A DNA stretch of 64,000 nucleotides, taken from NCBI GenBank assembly GCA_019694435.1, contig JAIBBZ010000006.1:62001-126000 (forward strand). Reading direction: 5' to 3'. Within the stretch, counting starts at the first letter, position 1; each line of letters starts with the position of its first letter. A program made the position numbers and the translations under genes. The notes below the pieces were generated by a model. It did no database searches. It worked only from the letters and a program-made list of their open reading frames with translations, and was not told the origin of the DNA. Of this stretch, positions 10,187 through 18,224 are shown piece by piece. The stretch is from Pirellulales bacterium (GTDB taxonomy: Bacteria; Planctomycetota; Planctomycetia; Pirellulales; JAEUIK01).

Positions 10187-11257
10187 ATGCGAACGTTCGT
10201 CTGCCAATGTGGTCGCCCGCTGTTCTTCGAGAACAGCTTGTGCCTGAATTGCCAACGCGAAGTCGGGTTCTGTCCGGTGTGCAGCCGCATCGCGGCATTG
10301 GTGCCCGAGCATGACGGCCACTACCTCTGCGGCAATCCGGCGTGCGGGGCGCGGCTGGTCAAGTGTGCAAACTACGTCGAATACAGCGTCTGCAATCGCT
10401 GCTGCCGCGCCGATGCACCCGGCGCGACGACGCTCTGCGATTGCTGCCGCTTCAATCACACGATTCCCGACCTGCAGGTGCCCGGCAACTTGCAGAAGTG
10501 GTACCGTCTCGAAGCAGCCAAGCGGCGGCTGTTCTACGAACTCGACCAGCTCCAGTTGCCATACGGTACGGAAGCCGATGGGTTCACGCCGGCGCTGTCG
10601 TTCGCCTTCATGGCCGACTTGCTGCCGAACCAGCATTGGCAAACGCTGACGGCCGACACCCAGGTCTTCACCGGCCATGAAGGCGGCCGGATCACGATCA
10701 ATATCCGCGAGGCCGACGACGTCGAACGTGAAAAGGCCCGCGTCAATCTCGGCGAAAAGAAGCGCACGCTGATCGGTCATTTCCGGCACGAGATCGGGCA
10801 CTACTACTGGGACCTGCTCGTCAAAGACCACCGCGAAACGGAATCCCGCGCGGTGTTCGGCGATCACACGAGCCCCGACTACGCCACGGCCATGGATGCC
10901 TACTATCAGAACGGACCGCCTGCCGACTGGCAGGATCGCCATATCAGCGCCTATGCCACGATGCATCCTTGGGAAGACTTCGCGGAAACCTGGACCGGCT
11001 ACCTGTCGATGATCAGTGCGCTCGATACGGCCGCGCACCTGCGGCTGTGCGGCAAGTTCAATCCGCTGCGCACGCGCACGAAGACCCTGGTGCGCCGCTA
11101 TCAGCAACTCGGCCTGGCGATCAATGAAGTAAACCGCAGCGCCGGATTGCTCGACGCGGCCCCGGAGATCATCTCGCCGGGCGTGGTCAAGAAGCTCGAT
11201 TTGATCCGCTTGCTGATCGAGTCGGGCCGCCGCACGGCAGCCCCCACCGCCAGCTAA
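10187..11257 (+). CDS. Putative zinc-binding metallopeptidase (Peptidase_Mx-like)
   Basis: 356 residues. The N-terminal 90 residues contain repeated Cys pairs (CQCG, CLNC, CPVC, CGNPAC, CNRCC, CDCC), looking like tandem zinc ribbons. The C-terminal half carries HEIGH at 201-205, with further conserved acidic and His residues (HPWEDFAETW). This is the zinc-ribbon plus HExxH architecture of the putative zinc-binding metallopeptidase family often found beside transglutaminase/ATP-grasp clusters. It lies 123 bases after the transglutaminase on the same strand and is probably part of the same functional unit, perhaps processing the peptide product; that role is inference. No signal peptide or membrane segment is seen. 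Confidence 0.88.
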   Translation: MRTFVCQCGRPLFFENSLCLNCQREVGFCPVCSRIAALVPEHDGHYLCGNPACGARLVKCANYVEYSVCNRCCRADAPGATTLCDCCRFNHTIPDLQVPGNLQKWYRLEAAKRRLFYELDQLQLPYGTEADGFTPALSFAFMADLLPNQHWQTLTADTQVFTGHEGGRITINIREADDVEREKARVNLGEKKRTLIGHFRHEIGHYYWDLLVKDHRETESRAVFGDHTSPDYATAMDAYYQNGPPADWQDRHISAYATMHPWEDFAETWTGYLSMISALDTAAHLRLCGKFNPLRTRTKTLVRRYQQLGLAINEVNRSAGLLDAAPEIISPGVVKKLDLIRLLIESGRRTAAPTAS

Positions 11258-11265
11258 ACCGCGTT

Positions 11266-11285
11266 CCCTGGCGGGCGGGCCAGGG
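11266..11285 (+). terminator. Hairpin after the metallopeptidase gene
   Basis: Perfect 7-bp stem CCCTGGC (11266-11272) and GCCAGGG (11279-11285) with a six-base loop, eight bases after the stop codon of the metallopeptidase. No T-run follows, so it is a candidate terminator or mRNA 3'-end stabiliser only. Confidence 0.35.
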
Positions 11286-11536
11286 CGCTCGCGCTTCGAG
11301 AAATCGCGCCCCTGGCGCAGACCTTTGTTGCCGGCGCGACGGAGACAGCGCCACCCCCGGCACGATAGAAGCGAGCAGCGCCCAGAGCTACAATGGTGCC
11401 CGCTGCGAAAATGATCGGGGTGCAGACGCCGGCCCAGGGCGGAGCCATCGTGGGCCGGTGAGCGGTGAAGCCCAGCGCTGCAGGCGTCGAGGAGGGCAGA
11501 CGCGCCTGCTCCACAATTCTCAGAAAGCATGCATCC

Positions 11537-12496
11537 ATGACTTTTCGTGCAGGCACTGCCCTTCGGCCGATGGGGACTTCGTTCTTCGGCGTGCTGATCG
11601 CATGCACCCTCGCGACCCAGCCAGCATCGGCAGAAGAGCCAACCGCCGGCAAGCGTGAGGCCGCAAACGCGACGCCAAATGCTCGTCCCGAGGATGCGGC
11701 AGCCATTCGCGCCTTCATGGCTTCCTTCGCCAAGGCCTTCGAGGCCCGCGACGCCAAGGCGCTCGTCGCACATTGGACCTCCACGGGCGAGTATCGAAAC
11801 TCGCAAGGCGTCAACCTGCGCGGACGGGACAAACTCGAGCAATCGTTCGCAGAGTTCTTCGCGACCACGCCCGAAGTGACCGCCCAGGTCGAGCCCAGCG
11901 AATCGCGGTTCTTATCGCGCGATTCCGCTTGGGAAGAAGGACACGTGATCATCCGGCGCGGACCAACGGAGAGCGCAACCGACGCGCACTACAGCGCTCT
12001 CTTGGTGCGCGAAGAGGGTCAGTGGCGTCTGGCGATGCTCAGCGAATCTCCTGGCACAGAACCCCTGATCGCAGATCTATCCTGGCTGATCGGCGATTGG
12101 GTTTCGGCCGCAGGCGAAAATGCCGAGCTTCGTGCCACTTACGAATGGGCGCCCAACAAGAAGTTCATTCACGCTCGGTTCACGCTCAAAGAACAGAATA
12201 TCGCCTTCACCGGCCATCAGGTCATCGGCGTCGATCCCGCGACCGGCCAGCTTCATTCCTGGACGTTTGAAGCAGACGGCGGAATCGGCGAGGCCGACTG
12301 GTTTCGCGACGGCGACAACTGGGTGCTCGATGTCACGGGCACGCTCGCCGATGGCCGCTCGCTGACGGAGACCAACATCTTGCGACTTGTGAGTGCGGAC
12401 GTGCTCACCTGGCAGTCGGTGAATCGCTTGCTCGACGACAAGGACTTCCCCGACCTTCCCCCGGTCAAGGTCACGCGCGTCAAACCCAACAAATGA
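11537..12496 (+). CDS. Secreted SnoaL/NTF2-like protein
   Basis: 319 residues with a signal peptide (cleavage near PASAEEP, about residue 32). Residues about 45-170 form an NTF2-like/SnoaL (SgcJ-type) fold, with AIRAFMASFAKAFEARDAKA and the later pattern HYSALLVREEGQWRLAML. Residues about 185-315 form a second region beginning LSWLIGDWVS, a pattern shared with DUF1579-like beta-barrels and common in planctomycete secreted SnoaL proteins. No catalytic residues can be assigned. The ATG at 11537 is preferred to an in-frame non-ATG start at 11465 because it starts the signal peptide. About 280 bases upstream hold no gene. Probably a periplasmic small-molecule binding or hydrolytic protein; function unknown. 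Confidence 0.75.
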   Translation: MTFRAGTALRPMGTSFFGVLIACTLATQPASAEEPTAGKREAANATPNARPEDAAAIRAFMASFAKAFEARDAKALVAHWTSTGEYRNSQGVNLRGRDKLEQSFAEFFATTPEVTAQVEPSESRFLSRDSAWEEGHVIIRRGPTESATDAHYSALLVREEGQWRLAMLSESPGTEPLIADLSWLIGDWVSAAGENAELRATYEWAPNKKFIHARFTLKEQNIAFTGHQVIGVDPATGQLHSWTFEADGGIGEADWFRDGDNWVLDVTGTLADGRSLTETNILRLVSADVLTWQSVNRLLDDKDFPDLPPVKVTRVKPNK

Positions 12497-12552
12497 CGCG
12501 GTCGTAACCGTTGAATCTTCGCACAAACCACACGATGCATAGAAAGTGTCCC

Positions 12553-13806
12553 ATGCGGATTGGAATTCTTGCTGGCTCGCTGCTCGTAGCGGCGATTGTT
12601 GTTCCTGAGCATCCGACGTTCGCTCAACGTGGCGGCGCGCGCGGGCATGGCGGTGGGGCCGCGCAGCGCGGGGGCGGGAGCGCTTTTCGGGGCGCAGGAG
12701 CTGGTCCAACACACGGAGCAGGCTTCGGGGGCGGGCTATCAACCGTTGGTGCCAGCCGCGGCGCGCCAGGTGGCGGAGCCAAGCGAGCGGCAGGTGGTCA
12801 ACCAGGTGCGGGCTTTGGCGGCGCTGGCGCGCGCCCCGGCGTAGGGGGGGCCGGCGCCGGTGGATCTCATAGCGGAGTTGGCGTGCGTCCCGGCGCCGGT
12901 GCAGGGAGACCGGGCACACCCCATAGCAACGCTAGCCGCCCTGGTACAACCGCCGGCGGCGCCGGCGGTCCAGACAGCGGCATCGGCGTTCGACCAGGCG
13001 CGGGAGCTGGACGTGCAGGGGCCGGCGCCGGTGGCATTGGCGGACCGGACAGTGGCATCGGTGTCCGACCAGGTGCCGGCGCAGGAATGGCCGGCACGCC
13101 AGGCACACAATATCGACATGCCGACGATTACGCTGCGCAGGCCAACGCGTTTCACGCCGACGCCGACCGCTACGTCGTCTACTCGCCGGCCACGTTCGGG
13201 GCGTACCCCAATGCCTGGCTGCCTGTGAATCTCACGTCGGCGTCGCTCTACACGCACCCCGGTTACGGCGCGCTGGCGCGCGGCTGCCGTCTGGCCGCAC
13301 AGCCGGTGCCCTACGACTACGGCGGCAACGTCGTGATTCAGAACGACGCGGTGTATGTCAACGGCGACGCGGCGGGCACGCCCGAGGAATATGCCTCACA
13401 GGCCACACAGATCGCCGGCGCTGGACAAGCGGCCGAGCCTCCCGCGGATTCCAAGTGGCTGCCTTTGGGTGTGTTCGCCGTCGCCGAGGGCGATGCCACG
13501 AGTTCCGACGACGTCTTTCAATTAGCCATCAACCCGCAGGGAATCATTCGCGGCAATTATCACAATCTCAAGACCGACGAATGCGTGCCGATCAGCGGCT
13601 CGGTGGATCAAAAGAGCCAACGCGCAGCCTGGACGATCGGCGGGGATCAGGCCCCCGTCTACGAAACCGGCATCGCCAACCTCACCAAAGACACCGCGTC
13701 GCTGCTCGTCCATCTCGCCGACGGAACATCGAACCAACTCACGCTGATTCGACTGCAGCAGCCGGCAGGCGACTCCGCCGCAGGAAGCACGCCGCCCACG
13801 CAGTGA
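12553..13806 (+). CDS. Exported Gly-rich repeat protein
   Basis: 417 residues from the ATG at 12553; an in-frame ATG at 12535 is equally possible. A signal peptide ends around TFAQ. Roughly the next 170 residues are very Gly/Ala/Arg/Pro-rich, with a tandem unit GPDSGIGVRPGAGAG present twice and weaker copies (HSGVGVRPGAGAG) before it. The C-terminal part is ordinary sequence containing YPNAWLPVNLTSASLYTHPG and a beta-rich end. From memory, planctomycetes have Gly-rich exported proteins of this kind, some annotated mu-protocadherin-like; that name implies no function. The low-complexity half may be a flexible cell-surface spacer. Follows the SnoaL-like gene by 56 bases on the same strand. Confidence 0.7.
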   Translation: MRIGILAGSLLVAAIVVPEHPTFAQRGGARGHGGGAAQRGGGSAFRGAGAGPTHGAGFGGGLSTVGASRGAPGGGAKRAAGGQPGAGFGGAGARPGVGGAGAGGSHSGVGVRPGAGAGRPGTPHSNASRPGTTAGGAGGPDSGIGVRPGAGAGRAGAGAGGIGGPDSGIGVRPGAGAGMAGTPGTQYRHADDYAAQANAFHADADRYVVYSPATFGAYPNAWLPVNLTSASLYTHPGYGALARGCRLAAQPVPYDYGGNVVIQNDAVYVNGDAAGTPEEYASQATQIAGAGQAAEPPADSKWLPLGVFAVAEGDATSSDDVFQLAINPQGIIRGNYHNLKTDECVPISGSVDQKSQRAAWTIGGDQAPVYETGIANLTKDTASLLVHLADGTSNQLTLIRLQQPAGDSAAGSTPPTQ

Positions 13807-14010
13807 CAACGATCCAAGGTTCGTGGCAGCTTTCCACTCAAGTGCGGTCCTGCAGCGTGAGAACCGCAACCCGATTCGGCCACAGAGCTCACCGGGCAAT
13901 GTAACTTCGGACAGCTTCGCGCGCCGTGATACGACTTCCAGTCGGACGACCGCCTGGCCGCGATCCTCGTCTCTGCGAAAATCTCTGCAAGGCTAAGAGG
14001 GTGTCGTCGT

Positions 14011-14062
14011 AAGTCGAAAGCGGGCGACGAGACTCGAACTCGCGACATCCAGCTTGGGAAGC
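14011..14062 (-). repeat. Distal att copy: tRNA-Gly 3' half
   Basis: 52 bases matching 18113-18164 with one mismatch (14016 versus 18118). Bases 14020-14062 are identical to the 3' half of the intact tRNA-Gly gene, from the anticodon stem to the 3' end. The match stops abruptly at 14063. There is no 5' tRNA half, so this is not a functional tRNA but the displaced 3' end expected at the far end of an element integrated in the tRNA gene. Confidence 0.85.
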
Positions 14063-14281
14063 AACGGGCCCCGAATTCTAAGTGCTAACCGCAAAGCACT
14101 TACGCCGACACCGAACGGCGCTTGTACCAACGCTTGTACCGGCGACGCGGATTCGGCCGTCGGCAGTGCTTCGAGAGATGCCTCGATGGCGGGCGCGGGA
14201 CTGGTCGAGGCGCCGGCCGCGCTGGTGGCTCGACTGACGCCTGAGGAACGGGCGGCGCTGGCGAATGCGATCAATCGCTGA
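14054..14281 (+). CDS. Small ORF at left end of the element
   Basis: 75 codons with no ATG start (TTG inside the att repeat). It contains closely spaced Cys-Thr pairs (ACTNACTG) and ends APAALVARLTPEERAALANA plus three residues. From memory, short tails of this kind (CTxxCT followed by an amphipathic leucine-rich end) occur next to planctomycete integrase attachment sites. I cannot verify this and no function is known. It may be a remnant or simply an open frame. Confidence 0.25.
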   Translation: MGSNGPRILSANRKALTPTPNGACTNACTGDADSAVGSASRDASMAGAGLVEAPAALVARLTPEERAALANAINR

Positions 14282-14358
14282 CGCCGAAAAATCCAAGCGT
14301 AAATCCATGAAGTCGTGCGACGGAGCCAATTGCTTTTGGCAATAGCCGAGGGGCAACG

Positions 14359-14837
14359 ATGGGTGGATTCGGCAGCGGACGACGGGGGTGATGGGATGCC
14401 AAGCGGACGGTCGAGCAATGCTTTACGCTCAAGGTCGAGCAGCTTGCCCGGGAGGAGTGCCTGCGGCCCGGTGTGCGGAGCGTGGCCACGACAACGTTTT
14501 CACGACCGGAAGGCACGGTCCGAAAGACCTCGGTCCGGCTGCGGTGCTTTTTTGAGCAAACGACTGGCCGCCGGTGCCTGGCGCTCTCACCAGTGCGTTC
14601 GACGGTGGGCCGATCGAGATGTGGTTGAGCCTGACGACAACCGAACCACACCTCGGCGGGCGGCGCTGGTGAATCGTGTGCCCTTGTTGCGGCGGCTGTG
14701 TTGGCCAGCTGCACTTCGGCGGGCGGTGGTTTGCGCGTCGCGCATGCCACGGAGTGACCTATCGCAGCGTGCAGCAAGGCCAGCGGCAGGCAAGGGGGTG
14801 CGAATTGTTCAGTCGCTCAAGTCGCAACGCACTATAA
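14359..14837 (+). pseudogene. Broken MGGFGSGR-family gene
   Basis: Starts ATG with MGGFGSGRRG, then an in-frame TGA at 14389. The same frame stays open (AKRTVEQCFTLKVEQLA, then LRPGVRSVATTTF) to about 14600. Similarity resumes in another frame around 14605 (GGPIEMWLSLTTTEPHLGG), has a second TGA at 14670, and continues with a zinc-ribbon-like end (CPCCGG, then RACHGVTYRSVQQ) to a TAA at 14835-14837. Intact members, as I recall them from many planctomycete genomes, begin MGGFGSGR and end with CP...C...CxxCHGLTY. At least two stops and one frameshift are needed here, so the gene is dead. Its function was never known. Confidence 0.65.
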
Positions 14838-15647
14838 GCGTCCCCAGTCGCGGTAGACCGTGGGATTCGGATTCCGAGATTTGACGATGCCACCGCTTAG
14901 TCGTTCACTAAGACCGTCAAACCAGTCCGTGCCTTCGTCCCCGTAAACCTGGTCTAGCGCATCGGTGTAGATTTGGTCGTTCCCGGTGCCTCCGTGGGTC
15001 GTGTCGTACCCTGTCCCTCCAGCAAGCGTGTCGTACCCCGCGCCGCCGTTGAGCGCGTCATTGCCTGCATCGCCATAGATGAGGTCATTATCACCTTCGC
15101 CATCGAGCGAGTCATTCTCGCTACCTCCGAAGAGCGTGTCATTGCCTGTGCCGCCGAACAGACTGTCTTGACCTGCGCCGCCATCAAGGGAATCCATGCC
15201 AACGTCGCCATGAAGCTGATCGCTTCCCTCACTTCCGATCAGCGTGTCATGCCCCAAGCCACCGTGGAGCACATCGTTTCCAACGCCACCAACCAGCACA
15301 TCCGAGGCGAATCCACCGTACAAGGTGTCGTTGCCGTAGCCCCCATCAATCGTAGCTGGCTTGTCCAGGTTACATTCGACATTGTCGTTGCCTCCGAAGC
15401 ATTGCACCTCGAGAGACACGATCTCGTCCAGATCGAATGTTCCAGTTGCTTTGGTCGCCAGCGTGACGGCATCGAGCACGCTGACGGTTGCCGTAATGCC
15501 GTCTGGCGATGTCATGTAGATGCGGTCGGGTGTGGAATCTCCAATGACCGACAGGACTCCATTGTCGAGTCCGATGACCGCCATCAGCCGGCGATCTTCG
15601 CAGCGTTCGATGCCCAGGCGACGAATCTTCTTTGGTAAGCGCGACAT
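14832..15647 (-). CDS. RTX-repeat (haemolysin-type calcium-binding) protein
   Basis: 271 residues from the ATG at 15647. The N-terminus MSRLPKKIRRLGIERCEDRRLM is a basic stretch followed by an ExRxL-type motif, typical of planctomycete exported proteins. From about residue 100, at least a dozen GGxGxDxLxGG-type nonapeptides (GGYGNDTLYGG, GGVGNDVLHGG, GGTGNDTLFGG) form a calcium-binding parallel beta-roll. No catalytic domain is attached, so a structural, adhesive or secretion role is more likely than enzyme activity. It lies inside the tRNA-Gly element and overlaps the end of the broken MGGFGSGR gene on the opposite strand by six bases. It is divergent from the VWA gene. Confidence 0.8.
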   Translation of the reverse strand: MSRLPKKIRRLGIERCEDRRLMAVIGLDNGVLSVIGDSTPDRIYMTSPDGITATVSVLDAVTLATKATGTFDLDEIVSLEVQCFGGNDNVECNLDKPATIDGGYGNDTLYGGFASDVLVGGVGNDVLHGGLGHDTLIGSEGSDQLHGDVGMDSLDGGAGQDSLFGGTGNDTLFGGSENDSLDGEGDNDLIYGDAGNDALNGGAGYDTLAGGTGYDTTHGGTGNDQIYTDALDQVYGDEGTDWFDGLSERLSGGIVKSRNPNPTVYRDWGRL

Positions 15648-15952
15648 CCGGCACCTCAACGGTTAGCGAGCCGGAGATCGCCCCGGCCCTGGGACTCTTG
15701 GCGACGACTTCAAGCACTTACCACCGCAGAGCGGCGTCTCGAACGAATTGTTACGCAGCCCGTTACGGCTGATTCTTGCGGCTGGTCGTCCCTCCCAGTA
15801 ACACTCCATGCCCACCTGCGCTTGGCTACTGGCCGCAGTTGTCGTTATGTCTTGCGGAGCGCGGTAGACTCATTTGCGATCAAGGACGGTCTGCCGACGC
15901 GAATTCTGGCAAGCGGCTAGACGAAACCAAAGCTCTAGGGAGGAGTCGTGTC
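15648..15952. other. Divergent intergenic region
   Basis: About 305 bases between the divergently transcribed RTX and VWA genes. It must hold promoters for both, but I cannot identify convincing boxes. A strong ribosome binding site, GGGAGGAG at 15938-15945, fixes the VWA start at 15953. Confidence 0.5.
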
Positions 15953-17548
15953 ATGTGTCGTCGATGCGTAGGTGTCGTGATTGTCCTGACATCGCTGGTT
16001 TTGGCTGGAGATTTCGCCAGTGCAGCGGGGCCGCTGAAGGAGAAGGGCGTCACAGGGATGGTTGACGCGGGATTCGAGGATGGCGACATCATCGCCAAGA
16101 TTGAAAAAGATGGCATCGACTTCGCGGTCGATGACGCCGCGATTGAGCGGCTGAAGTCCGCAGGCATCACCGATGCCGTGATTGAGGCCTTAAAGACGGC
16201 CGCCAATCAGCCTGCGATTCCGGGCAAACAACTGGTCACCTTTGAAAGCGTTCTATCGCTGCTTGAGAATGGCGTTGACTCAGATTTGATTGTTGTGCGA
16301 CTGCGCAAATCGGGCGCGACATTTGTGCTCAGCAGTGAGCAAGAGAAGCAATTGCTCGCTGCGGGTGCAACCGATGCACTTCTTACCGCGATGAAGTCGC
16401 GTGACAAGGACGCTGATACGGCAGAGCCCATCAGTGATCTGGCGATCGTCCTTGATGTCTCGGCTAGCATGCAGGAGCCCACCCCGGACGGACGGCCCAA
16501 GGTCGAAGTAGCCAAGGAGGTCGTCAGTGGACTTATTCGGCAATTGCCCGAAGGACTGAATACCGCAGTCGTCGTCTATGGCCATGCCCCAGGCTGCTCG
16601 GCTGTCAAAGTGCTGCGGAACCTCAAAGAGTTAAAGGACGCAGAAAAGACCGATTTGATTGCGGCGATCCAAGGCCTTCCGGCTGTCGGCAACACACCCA
16701 TTGCGTTGGCTTTGAAGCAGGTTGGGCAGCAGTTTGCCAATCGCAAGACCTATTGCGGAGTCGTGTTGATTACTGATGGATTGGAAAGCTGCAATGGTGA
16801 CCCTTCGGCCGAGGCGAGCCGACTGGCCGAGAACCCGATGTTTCGTTTTGGAATCAACGTGGTTGGCTTCGGATTGAAGCCTCAAGAGAGCGCAGCCACC
16901 GCCGAGATTGCCGCCGCCGGCAAGGGACGCTACTACGACGCCAAGAACAGCGAAGAATTGAGTACGGCGATCAGCGAGGTGACTACGCGGATCGGCAAGG
17001 GAATTGAGCCCGCACCGTTCAACCCCGAGGCACCGAAGGGACGGCGCGCCATCGTAGTGCTCAAGCCGGCGATCGCCATGCCGTCGATGAAAGAGATCGT
17101 CTTGTGTGAGCTAGGCGCGAGCGATGGAACGCTTTATGCGTACGACATCAACAAAGTCACCCAATATGGCGAGGAACTGCGACAACCCTCGGCAGACAAG
17201 GTGGACGTGTGGTGGGTTCCCACAGAGGGAATGCCCGTCAAGATGGTCGCCGAGCTTGAAAACGCCGAACGGGAGGTTAAGCAGCTTCAACCCGAAGATT
17301 ACCTCGGCTTGATTCGTGTGACCACTGAGAATCGACCGCTGAACACTCGCATCGTTGTGACCACCGACGATGCAAGTCCCGGCACCTTGTACGCCTACGA
17401 TGTTCAGGAAATCACGGGTTACAACAAAGACTTAGTCGTCCCCGTCGGAACCTATAAACTTTGGGTAGTCGAACCGGACCAAAAGCCGATGCTGCTCGAA
17501 GAGTCGTTGCAGGTCCGTGGCGGGCAAGTGACCGTCGTCGAGAATTGA
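15953..17548 (+). CDS. Exported von Willebrand factor A protein
   Basis: 531 residues. Signal peptide ends near FASAAG. Residues about 30-150 hold two copies of a ~55-residue helical module (ENGVDSDLIVVRLRKSG then LLAAGATDALLTAM; an earlier copy at DAGFEDGDIIAKIEKDG). Residues about 160-345 are a VWA domain with the MIDAS motif DVSAS and VLITDGLESC. The C-terminal ~170 residues contain a duplicated unit starting GTLYAYDI/GTLYAYDV. The ATG at 15953 follows a near-ideal ribosome site; longer in-frame starts back to 15776 are unlikely. Probably a periplasmic or surface metal-dependent adhesion protein. Base composition is lower in G+C than its neighbours (32 of 60 bases at 16261-16320 versus 41 of 60 at 19081-19140), consistent with foreign origin. 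Confidence 0.85.
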   Translation: MCRRCVGVVIVLTSLVLAGDFASAAGPLKEKGVTGMVDAGFEDGDIIAKIEKDGIDFAVDDAAIERLKSAGITDAVIEALKTAANQPAIPGKQLVTFESVLSLLENGVDSDLIVVRLRKSGATFVLSSEQEKQLLAAGATDALLTAMKSRDKDADTAEPISDLAIVLDVSASMQEPTPDGRPKVEVAKEVVSGLIRQLPEGLNTAVVVYGHAPGCSAVKVLRNLKELKDAEKTDLIAAIQGLPAVGNTPIALALKQVGQQFANRKTYCGVVLITDGLESCNGDPSAEASRLAENPMFRFGINVVGFGLKPQESAATAEIAAAGKGRYYDAKNSEELSTAISEVTTRIGKGIEPAPFNPEAPKGRRAIVVLKPAIAMPSMKEIVLCELGASDGTLYAYDINKVTQYGEELRQPSADKVDVWWVPTEGMPVKMVAELENAEREVKQLQPEDYLGLIRVTTENRPLNTRIVVTTDDASPGTLYAYDVQEITGYNKDLVVPVGTYKLWVVEPDQKPMLLEESLQVRGGQVTVVEN

Positions 17549-17569
17549 GTGTTTGGTTCGCCTGACGGT

Positions 17570-17982
17570 CCCCCCGGTGACCTGATCCAATCGCTCTGCG
17601 AGGTGCGGTGCACGGTTACCCAACCGCGCAACGGTTCGGGCGTGAAATCCTGGACTTTCATTGCGCCGTGGCGATCGATGAACTGGTCCAGGTAGAACTT
17701 CGTCTCGTAGAGCGTGCTACCCGCGATCCATCCGCGGACCTGGCTGACATAGGCGGCGACTTCAGCGACAGTGTGGCTGTCGCCAAGATGGCCGGGGCGC
17801 TGGACCGGCCGGCTGGACATCAGCTCGTGGAACTTCTGCTCGACGAGCGCTTTGATCTCGGCGTTCTTCTTGCCCAAGACGAGGGGGACCTGCTGTCCGT
17901 CGATCTGGACGAACCAGCTACGGCCTTTGCGATACCAGGGTTTGCAGGGGAAACAGACTCTTCGATCCAGAACACGAGGGGG
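17570..17982 (-). pseudogene. Truncated phage-type integrase
   Basis: An open frame on the minus strand begins just after a TGA at 17983-17985 and reads CKPWYRKGRSWFVQIDGQQV, then KKNAEIKALVEQKFHELM, VAAYVSQVRGWIAGSTLYET and KFYLDQFIDRHG. This is the N-terminal arm-binding and core-binding (SAM-like) region of planctomycete tyrosine recombinases, which from memory begin with KPWYR and VQIDGKQ. No ATG, GTG or TTG occurs in frame before KPWYR. Similarity fades after WVTVH, and the entire catalytic domain (R, HxxR, Y motifs) is missing. The remnant lies about 140 bases from the 3' end of tRNA-Gly, the usual integrase position in tRNA-integrated elements. Confidence 0.7.
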
Positions 17983-18112
17983 TCAACACTGCCGCGAAGC
18001 AGCGGATCGAAAGGTCTGCTGAACACCTCCGGCGCCGGCTAATAGCCGGCAAGGGGGGCATCTTATCCATCACGTCGTGGGCCGTGCCGGGGTTCGGTGC
18101 CACGATCGACGC

Positions 18113-18164
18113 AAGTCAAAAGCGGGCGACGAGACTCGAACTCGCGACATCCAGCTTGGGAAGC
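18113..18164 (-). repeat. Proximal att copy in tRNA-Gly
   Basis: The 52-base direct repeat partner of 14011-14062 (one mismatch). It covers the 3' half of the intact tRNA-Gly gene plus nine bases beyond its 3' end. Confidence 0.85.
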
Positions 18165-18193
18165 TAGCGCTCTACCAACTGAGCTACGCCCGC
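18121..18193 (-). tRNA. tRNA-Gly(CCC)
   Basis: 73 nt on the minus strand folding into a complete cloverleaf. Acceptor GCGGGCG/CGCCCGC, D stem GCTC/GAGC, anticodon stem CTAGC/GCTGG with loop TTCCCAA (anticodon CCC), T stem GCGAG/CTCGT with loop TTCGAGT, discriminator U73 as in bacterial tRNA-Gly. CCA is not encoded. Its 3' half is duplicated at 14020-14062, marking it as an integration target. Confidence 0.95.
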
Positions 18194-18224
18194 GGTCGCA
18201 GGAGTGGTGCCTGCACACTGTCCC

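Larger units (their letters stand above)
14011..18164. mobile_element. Decayed integrative element in tRNA-Gly
   Basis: About 4.1 kb bounded by 52-bp direct repeats of the tRNA-Gly 3' half. Contents from left: small ORF, broken MGGFGSGR gene, RTX protein, VWA protein, and an integrase remnant beside the intact tRNA. Placement of the integrase and the direct-repeat geometry are those of tRNA-directed genomic islands. The integrase lacks its catalytic domain and no other mobility gene is present, so the element should be immobile on its own. Present size may reflect deletion. Confidence 0.7.

Noticed and set aside
14020..14062. A second tRNA-Gly gene
   Set aside because: Only the 3' half is present, with no D arm or 5' acceptor strand, so it is an att duplicate.
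14389..14391. TGA as selenocysteine codon in the MGGFGSGR-like gene
   Set aside because: A second TGA and a frameshift also break the gene; decay is a simpler explanation.
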